A stretch of 64,000 nt of DNA, taken from contig CM040124.1 of assembly GCA_022559845.1 (NCBI GenBank), forward strand, positions 68,223,491-68,287,490. The letters run 5' to 3'. Below the pieces are notes generated by a model. The model did no database searches and was not told where the DNA came from. It saw only the letters and a list, made by a program, of their open reading frames with translations. The stretch's first letter is position 1, and the number at the start of each line of letters is the position of its first letter. This stretch comes from Amorphophallus konjac. Lineage: Eukaryota > Streptophyta > Magnoliopsida > Alismatales > Araceae. The translations under genes and the position numbers were made by a program. This document shows positions 57,123 to 64,000 of this stretch, in pieces.

Positions 57123-57253
57123 CTCTTTCTTTTGCAGAAGAAGCTCGCGCAGAGGCTTGAAGAAGAACAGAAGCAGCAGAACGGAAAGCTTGCAGAAGAA
57201 GAGGCAATCCGGTTGCAGAAGAGTTTCGATGGGTTTGTGAAGGAAAGCCTGCC

Positions 57254-57262
57254 TTTTTATAA
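57254..57262 (-). promoter_or_regulatory. TATA box of antisense gene 2
   Basis: The minus strand reads TTATAAAAA about 132 bp upstream of the ATG at 57122, a suitable distance for a plant core promoter with a leader of about 100 nt. It supports gene 2 being transcribed on its own and not from the LTR. Confidence 0.55.
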
Positions 57263-57353
57263 GGATTTGAAGAGTCCTAAAGAGTCCCGAAGCTAGAAGT
57301 TTGATTAGGTTAAGGACTGTGTTCTTGATTTGGAAACGGAGGTTCGTGCTGAA

Positions 57354-57555
57354 TTAACGCCTTGAGTAAGGGCGTCACTTTTTGATTTGACGACCGGACC
57401 TGTGGTCGTGTTTTATGTAACGCCCTAACATGGGGCGTTTTCTTCTAAGCTTTCGTTACTGGTTACGCCTTGGAGTAAGGCATGTTTTAAGTGTTTAACG
57501 CCCTATTTCCCAGGCGTGTTTCATGATTTTAACGCCCTGTTCTTAGGCGTGTTTT
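57354..57555. repeat. ACGCCC hairpin array upstream of antisense gene 2
   Basis: Six units spaced 25-45 bp: near 57355, 57389 (ACGACCGGACCTGTGGTCGT), 57420, 57466, 57499 and 57531. They lie 90-300 bp upstream of the TATA box on the gene's own strand. Confidence 0.82.
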
Positions 57556-58568
57556 CCTGGATTACGGATCTTTGCCCTCTCCATGCTTTTGATGAACTTA
57601 AGTGCTATTATTTGATGACATTGTTTATGATTAAGCACTTATGATCATGTCATATTCTGAATGAATTAATGAAAGCCGATAAGTTTCAAGTGCAGAAGTT
57701 TTGCAGGATTCGAGACGTTTGGACCACTCATGGGAGTAACATCTTGTCACCTTGTATCTGTTTCTTGTAAGCATTGTTATTATATGATATCTACACTATT
57801 ATAGTATGTCAAGGACCTTGTGGTTCTGATAAACCTGAAATTCGAGTTCCCCTTCATCAAAAACGATGACGATTTCAGGAGAATCTTGGTCGCACAGATA
57901 GGCTGTTGAGTTGTTAAAGGTTTGGGACGACGGTTCCACTTTCTGAGTTGATGCGCGGATAAACGGGCCTCGGCTTAGTGTTAGCTCAGAAATGTGGATT
58001 CTTAACTGGATCTAAATGGCTTAGCAATATTATCCTTGATTATTTTCTATTTTGGTTTGGTTTAATCTTTTCTTTTAGCCCAGCATGCATCATGTAGGAC
58101 TTTGAGTTTCATGCTGAAAATCTTCATATTATGGCAATAATGAAGTTCACTCGCTCTTGATTGAGTTGACATGAGATATTCCACTTCAAATCAAGTACTT
58201 CATTCTGTTTGAAGCCGCTCAGGCTGATTCCTTGAAAGTGTCCCTTTTTGTTGGATCTCTATCCCAATTCTCCTTTACTTTTCTGCAAAATTTACCTTGG
58301 TTGTAGCACGTCCACGTTGGCTGGTAATCGCTCTCCAATGGTCTTTCCCTGTCGTGCCCACGCGCACACCCCTTTATTTACTTAGTTAAATCTCCTTTTA
58401 TCCAACAAATCGATGTTTCCTTGGAACCACCCAGAGTTGTTTCATTCAGAATCTTGGAAAGATTTCAAATGCTTAATGTTCTGAGGCGTGTCACATCACA
58501 CCTTGGCATCTCCTTATCAGCTCATTCCACTTCATTCCTTTCATTACAATTCATTCCATTTCCGTCTC

Positions 58569-59725
58569 ACCAAAGAGTATATACAAACCAAGGATCAAGA
58601 CCATGTAATCGTTGCCATTTGCCATCCGAACCATGCAAGTTTAGTTATCATCACGTAATCACACATTAAGTTTAGTTATCATCAAAATCATAACAGTCAT
58701 GAACAATAATCATAACAATCATCAAAACCATAACTCAACAATCTCCCCCCTTTTGATGATGACAAACTTAGTGATGATGACAAATTTAATGATAAACTTA
58801 TGATGATATAACAGAATGTCACAAATGTTCTTTTCCCCCTATCAACAATAGTCATCAACTTCTCCCCCTGTCAATAACAATCATCAATTTTTCTCCCCCT
58901 TTGACATAATCAAAAAGCAAGATAATGCAAATCTTTCTCCCACAACAACAGTATCAAACGAGCTGGAAGAAACCAATGAAGTAAGAGCAAGTCTTTCTCC
59001 CTCTTGAAGAGACTAAGATGTGATTATTCTCACACATCAATATGATACCATTTGAGGCAAATTCAATCAAGCATGCATGGATGTCAATGGAAGGTAATGA
59101 TTGGCCTCATATCAGATTTTCACAAGCTGAGATAGTCAGCATGATAGCATGCAAATAAGAGAACCCATATCAGATGTTCACAACATGCAAGAGCACATCA
59201 AACGATTTTTTTTATTTTCAAATTTTTGATTTTTATATTTTTTGGAAATGCGTAAGAACTCAATGCAAGCATGTGATGATACTATGAATGCAAGCATGAT
59301 ACCAATGGAAAGCAAAAACCCCATATGGCAAGTGTAAGTAAATTGAAGTCCAATCATGATACTTTTCAGTGATTTTCAAATTTTTAATTTTCTTATAAAA
59401 TGCATGAGGCTATATACATGCAACTTATGACACATGATGAGCACACAATGCAACTAGGCCGATACGTATATATAGACATGCAAGCATATCTCCCCCTTAC
59501 TTATATAAGAGGGTATAGGTATAGGAAGGGTGCATGAGGGTCATGACAATCGGAATGCACATGTGTAGCACACGGGAGGTTGTGCAATCATATAGGAGAA
59601 TTATGCAATTGCTAATGCCGTCAATCAACTTTCTGAATACATATTAAATCAAATTTCCAGATGTGTAAGTGAGTAACATGAAAAACGATAGTTGTAATAT
59701 GGATATTCAGATTTTCAGATAAACA
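58569..59725. repeat. Copy of segment X before the B 3' LTR
   Basis: 1157 bp equal to 26911-28065 apart from three substitutions and two 1-nt insertions. It is host copia sequence (E LTR edge plus internal, including the copia purine tract), ends in the B target AAACA at 59721-59725, and sits where B's polypurine tract should be. Confidence 0.9.
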
Positions 59726-61029
59726 TGTAGACAAGCCAAAATTGACGTTATGTTGATCAAATCTCATGTTGTTATGATAACGCCCCAAGTGGACTTCAAT
59801 ATTCCTATAACATGAAGTTTTCCATTTTTTGTGAATTTTTTGCATTTTTCGTGATTCACGACTTGACGAAGGGCGTTACTTCCGAAAGTAACGACCTGTC
59901 ATAGGGCGTTTCAAAAGAAGGGATGACCATATGTGAGGGCGTCAATTCCTGGTATTATCCGTTAATTTCTGGAATTATCTATTTTTAAAATAAAAGCATT
60001 TTCTAAGTAACGTCCTTCCTCAGGGCGTGTTTTCACTAAACGCCGTTATCTCAGGCGTGTTTCAAATAAAGAAAGTTTTTATTTCCAAAATTAAATCCAG
60101 GAAGAAACGGCCTTTCCTAGGTCGTGTTTTAATAAACGCCCTGTGGCAGGTCATCAATTTATAATGATACGCCCTGGCTTAAGGCGTGTTTCACTCCAGA
60201 GTCCTTCCTTTGTCTTCCCCTCACAGTTCCCTACCATCCTTGGACTCTTGCTCGATCTTGATCCTTCCCTGGATGCCTCATTACCCGTTCTTATCACTTC
60301 CCTGTTTGATCATATCCGATTGAAGCTATAAAAGAAAATCTCGTTTGATCGTGTAAAAGGTTAACAACTCAAAGGGTTAAGAAGTTGATCATTCAACAGG
60401 CACGTTCTTCATCCTTCTCTGCATCCAATCAAGCGCCTGTTGCCTTCATCCTTTCTGCATTCGTTTCAGCATCTCCACAGTTTTTTTCCCCTTTACTCTC
60501 GTCGGGGAGAGCAGGGTTCTATCTGATTGTTTCGTTGTTCATCTCCTCTTAACATCTCCTCATCATCACCCGGTCGTTAGTTATTCTATTGCATTAAGCA
60601 TCATTTTTCATATCCTTTCCCTAGTTCCCTGCTAGGGGTTTTAAAAAAAATAAAAAAAAAGAGGTGCGCTGTTGATGCCTTTTTCATCATTTTGTGTTAG
60701 TTTGGATTGATACTATCTGCACCTTGGCTGATCCCCTCTCTTTTGTCTATCTTTTATTGTCTTTTTTTTTACAAGGTAATCAACTGAAGAGAACCCACTT
60801 CATCGGCCGGCCGATTGAAGTCGGAGGAGGAAATCCACATCCATCCCGCATCTCAATTTTCACCAGGTATACGCGATCTCTTGTTCTTCTTATTGAGGTA
60901 ACCCCTCTGGCGATCACACAAATTCCCCTTGTGCACCTCGTGCATGCTCTTTCTCCCTATCATTCTATTGATTATTATTATTTTTATTCTTCGTATTTTG
61001 CTTTAAGTGGATTTTAAATAGAATCTACA
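59726..61029 (+). repeat. 3' LTR of element B
   Basis: 1304 bp, identical to the 5' LTR except eight transitions by eye. TATAAAAG recurs near 60328 and hairpins at 59856-60190. Followed by the target duplication AAACA. Confidence 0.92.
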
Positions 61030-63071
61030 AAACACAATGAGATATTTCACAGACTGCACTTCAATTTTTGAGAACAGTGTATTGGAGGCTTCGCTCTACC
61101 ACAATGAGTTTTCACCACATTTTTTTTTACCGCACCATGATCACATGATAGTCAGAATTTTTCAAGAGTGATCAGGTTCAAATGATTCATTTTTACACGA
61201 GTAGACGCATGGAGCTCATGCCAGAATCCCCGGTTATTCAGAATACAGAACCATTTCACCTCATTTTGAATAGAGATACTAGTCAACACTTTTCAGATAT
61301 GAACCACATCACGTCTCAGGTGACATGTGCCCAGTTTACTCAGTGAGACCGAGCATTGCTCTATCTTTCATTTTCATTTCAGATTTTTCAACAAGGATAG
61401 GTAGACAGCTTTTTCCTCAACTGTCTCTTTAACATACATGCAGCAAGTTTAGCATCTCGAGAGTGTTGAAAAGAAATTCATATATCCTTATCTTTAACAC
61501 TAATTTTCACATTTTATGCATGAAGTGTGCGAATTTGATTCAGCGTGTACACCGAAAATATCATGAATACACAACAGTGCAACTCCCCCTAAATAGATGC
61601 ACTTATGAAATATAAACTCTCCCAGAGTGTACGACATGAAACACTCCAATAATGACGCAAATGCAGCATTATGTATCAAAAAAACATAAGGCCATAGAAA
61701 TGCCAAGGGATGGGGGGTGAATAGCATATAATACCATACAAGCACACATTAGGAGTTTATGCAAATGCACTGTGACATGCATGCGAGCAATGTGATGTAA
61801 ATTTGATACCAATTGAATGGACGCCAACTGAATGAACTAAGTGTGACTAATACATGAGTTCCAATGCAATACAACATATGAGCATATGAGAATGCGATGC
61901 AATGTGCAAAGTGATTCAAACTTTTGATTTTCATTTGCATGATCTAAAAACACCTTATGTATTGAATTATGATGCATGCAACCTATAACTATGTGAGAAT
62001 GGAATGCAAGATGAAAAATGACACTATGTACAAGAGAGCAGTTCAGATTTGAAGGACGAGCATGGGACATTATTCATCACAAGTGATTCATATACAAAGG
62101 TGTAGAAATCATTTGGCATGCAATGGAAACCATTTATTGTCAAAAATAGTTAAGAACAAATTTTCAAAAGGTTTGAAATCAATCACAAGTCATTCAGGAG
62201 TAGACATTTCCATTGCAGAACTCTTTACTTCAACAAGGATCAATTTTAGAAATTTTGAAGCAATTCATCATGAGCATGTTGTATGTTTCAATTAGAGATC
62301 ACTCATTCAATAGAGAAAATCATTCATTTCAACTTGTTTAGCTAGTAAGACCCCCTTTGACAAAAACATGAATCTTAGAAAAATTCAGTGAAAGTGCAAT
62401 GTTTCTCTCATGACATGGGGCTAGCTAACAAGGAGCAAATAGTAGCATCAGAAGAAGTCTTTCAAGGCCAAACAATCAATTTCTTCCAGTTCTGGTACAA
62501 GGCGGAGAACTTTGGTCCAAAGACCAACTCACGCATAGTGAGAGTTTCCAGGTGAAGATAATCCACCTTTTCACTACTCAATATTTGATATACCAGATAC
62601 TCAATTAAGCTTAAATGTGCTCAAGAAATCAGATTGAAGGATGTTCAAAGGTCAACATAAAATTCAAGATTTTCAGTTTCATTTAACCAATAAGCAGGTT
62701 AATCACAGCAGAATGGAGGAGCAATCATTTCAGATATGTAGAAATAATACCTGTCATCAGAATAACATCACAAAGTCCCATAGACTAATGCATGAATTTT
62801 TATTTCCATAGTAAGAGGGTGAATTACCTTAGAAGGCCTTCAAGCACCAAAATCACTAACCTCACGAAGGTTAGTATTTTAGATTTGCTTTCTTACCTTT
62901 GCCTTGAGAATCCATTTTCTTCCGAGCCTTCCACCTATTGAACCCATTCTTGGTTAAAAGAGATGCACGCCTTTCATACCATGTCTTGGGTACTTGCTTC
63001 AACACGTACAAAACTTTCACCACCTTGTACTTGAGTCGATCCTGGAGGTTGTTCTACACAAAATTGTTGTG
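61030..63071 (-). mobile_element. Internal region of copia element E, continued
   Basis: Resumes the minus-strand copia element after B. Mostly non-coding, degenerate sequence without a usable frame. A GGGGGGTGAATAGC block at about 61709 resembles copia LTR ends and may mark a further fragment whose borders I cannot set. Confidence 0.5.
62925..63065 (-). pseudogene. Copia reverse transcriptase relic
   Basis: Minus-strand reading gives QPPG-like residues, then VLYVLKQVPKTWYERR and SLLTKNGF, clearly equivalent to the Ty1/copia RT motif LYGLKQAPRAWYERL. It lacks the rest of RT and needs a frameshift between the two parts. A stop closes the frame near 62877. Confidence 0.7.
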
Positions 63072-64000
63072 TAGTGGACAGCGGATCTAGAGGGGAGGGG
63101 TGAATAGATCAGCCCCACTTTTCGCAATGTGGCCCTCTATATAGCTAGTTAAAATGAATTACAGCGGAATAGAAACTAGCTTCCAAGTGCGTTATGATTT
63201 GCTTAGCAAGATAAGTAAGATATATAACAATTCGATCCTAAGCATGCACCTAGAACGAATTAATCACACAAGCAAACCACACTAGACAGGATTTTAAGGT
63301 GGTTCGGACTGAATCCTCAGCCCTACGTCCACCCCTCACCAAAACCCGGTGAGACTTCACTTGTGCAGCGCACAGAATCGTAAATCGGAAACCACCGATT
63401 GCCTTCCTACTCACCACCTAGTAGGGACGTCAACCGTAAATTGGAACACCCTCCAATTGCCTTCCTACTAACCACCGGTAGGGATGAATCACACTTTCAA
63501 TATTTAAACAATAATGAAAATGAAACAAATGTGAATGAACTAAGACAAGAGATTGAGTTATGAGTGAAAATGAATTGGCCTTGTATGGAATGTTGATCAG
63601 CAACAAGGCTCCTCTTGGCTTCAACTCAATCTTCTTGATTCACCCTTGATTGGATGAATGTTCTTCACGGAGTACTGTTCACGTGAACAGTACCTCTTCC
63701 TTCAATTCTTCTCTCTTGATCTTCTCTTTGAATTTCTTTGAATGAATGAAGGAGATGATGAAGCTACCTTGAATCTTGATTGCTTCTTTAGCTCCTAGGA
63801 GTTTGAATGCTTGAAAGATCACCTTGGATGAGCTTGAAAGAGCTTGAATGGATGTAGATGATTTCCCTTGAAGAACTTGAGACAAACCGGCTTCCTTGGA
63901 TCACTTTGATAGCCTTGCTTTGCTGTAATCTTCCTTGAGGTTTGCTGGCTTTGATTTGATCTTGATTCCCCTTTGATTGGATGAAGAACACCTTCACAAA
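63072..64000 (-). repeat. LTR-like sequence of a second copia element (H), incomplete
   Basis: Contains GAGGGGTGAATAG at 63095 and AAGGTGGTTCGGAC...CCCTACGTCCACCCCTCACC at 63296, the same block order as E's LTR edge at 25066 and 25249, but the sequence between is different, so it is another family. An A/T-rich patch and CTTGA-rich segment follow to the window end. The orientation is inferred by analogy. No gene seen. Confidence 0.5.

Larger units (their letters stand above)
57123..58568. other. 3' non-coding region of B
   Basis: No gene on the plus strand. 57354-57555 holds six ACGCCC-type hairpins upstream of antisense gene 2 (e.g. ACGCCCTAACATGGGGCGT at 57420). 57840-58040 is alignable with A 14770-14950. 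It ends at the X duplication instead of a polypurine tract. Confidence 0.7.
28066..61029 (+). mobile_element. Element B: large Tat/Ogre-type retrotransposon with two antisense genes
   Basis: LTRs (TGTAGACAAGCC...GAATCTACA) of 1304 bp at 28066-29369 and 59726-61029 enclose gag, protease, RT, RNase H, archaeal-type RNase H and integrase, then two minus-strand PMD genes. The target duplication AAACA is perfect (28061-28065, 61030-61034). Minus the nested C element and the extra X segment, B is about 21 kb, in the size range of Ogre. The Arg-tRNA-like primer site and dual RNase H support the Tat assignment. Eight LTR differences by eye, all transitions, indicate recent insertion. Four lesions in gag-pol make this copy non-autonomous now. 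Confidence 0.9.

Noticed and set aside
57060..57296. Plus-strand frame with a short coiled-coil-like stretch (RLEEEQKQQNGKLAEEEA)
   Set aside because: It overlaps the leader and exon 1 of antisense gene 2 on the opposite strand; composition is low-complexity GAAG and no other exon supports it.

Overview
This is repeat-rich nuclear DNA from a plant, probably a flowering plant with a large genome. The evidence is the set of plant-specific LTR-retrotransposon lineages (Ty3/gypsy Tekay-type chromoviruses with a chromodomain, Tat/Ogre-type elements with a second RNase H, Ty1/copia SIRE-like debris), plant mobile domain (PMD) genes, 5-bp target duplications and plant-style GT-AG introns. I see no ordinary single-copy host gene, rRNA, tRNA or CRISPR array. 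I cannot name the species.

The window is a stack of insertions. Element F (old, broken gypsy, + strand) is the base. G (Tekay type, - strand, 1-3576) lies beside or inside its LTR. A (Tat/Ogre-like, non-autonomous, 4108-17022, TSD GACGT) sits in its LTR. D (Tekay type, from 19315) cuts its protease. D is cut at about 25037 by E (copia, - strand). E is cut by B (large Tat/Ogre element, 28066-61029, TSD AAACA). B is cut by C (nearly intact Tekay, 45850-56751, TSD CCTAT). F>D>E>B>C is a five-level nest, and three of the insertions are proven by exact target duplications.

B carries gag, protease plus a G-patch-like motif, RT, RNase H, archaeal-type RNase H and integrase on the + strand, broken by TAG stops and frameshifts. 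On the opposite strand, downstream of pol, it carries two intron-containing PMD genes. Gene 1 (40524-44131) has eight exons, every intron is phase 0, and the frame is open for 805 codons. Gene 2 (57122 to 44800) was intact until C landed in it; removing C and one TSD copy restores an open exon of exactly 1218 nt. A carries a decayed copy of gene 1 (four in-frame stops, one frameshift) and has no pol.

The most unusual signal is short palindromes or hairpins (about 20-24 nt) packed into the non-coding parts of these elements and absent from their coding exons. Each family has its own stem: GCGCTAT/ATAGCGC in A, ACGCCC/GGGCGT in B, ACCGCCCA/TGGGCGGT-like in G and D, GGTCGACC-centred palindromes in E. 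C, of a different lineage, uses B's stem. A and B place their arrays at the same relative sites (LTR, upstream of antisense gene 1, intron 1 of gene 1) although the stems differ. With element-encoded PMD proteins this resembles, as a hypothesis only, the family-specific motif arrays of the VANC anti-silencing system of Arabidopsis VANDAL transposons. A second unexplained signal is a roughly 100-nt non-coding module shared by A, B, C and D across two lineages.
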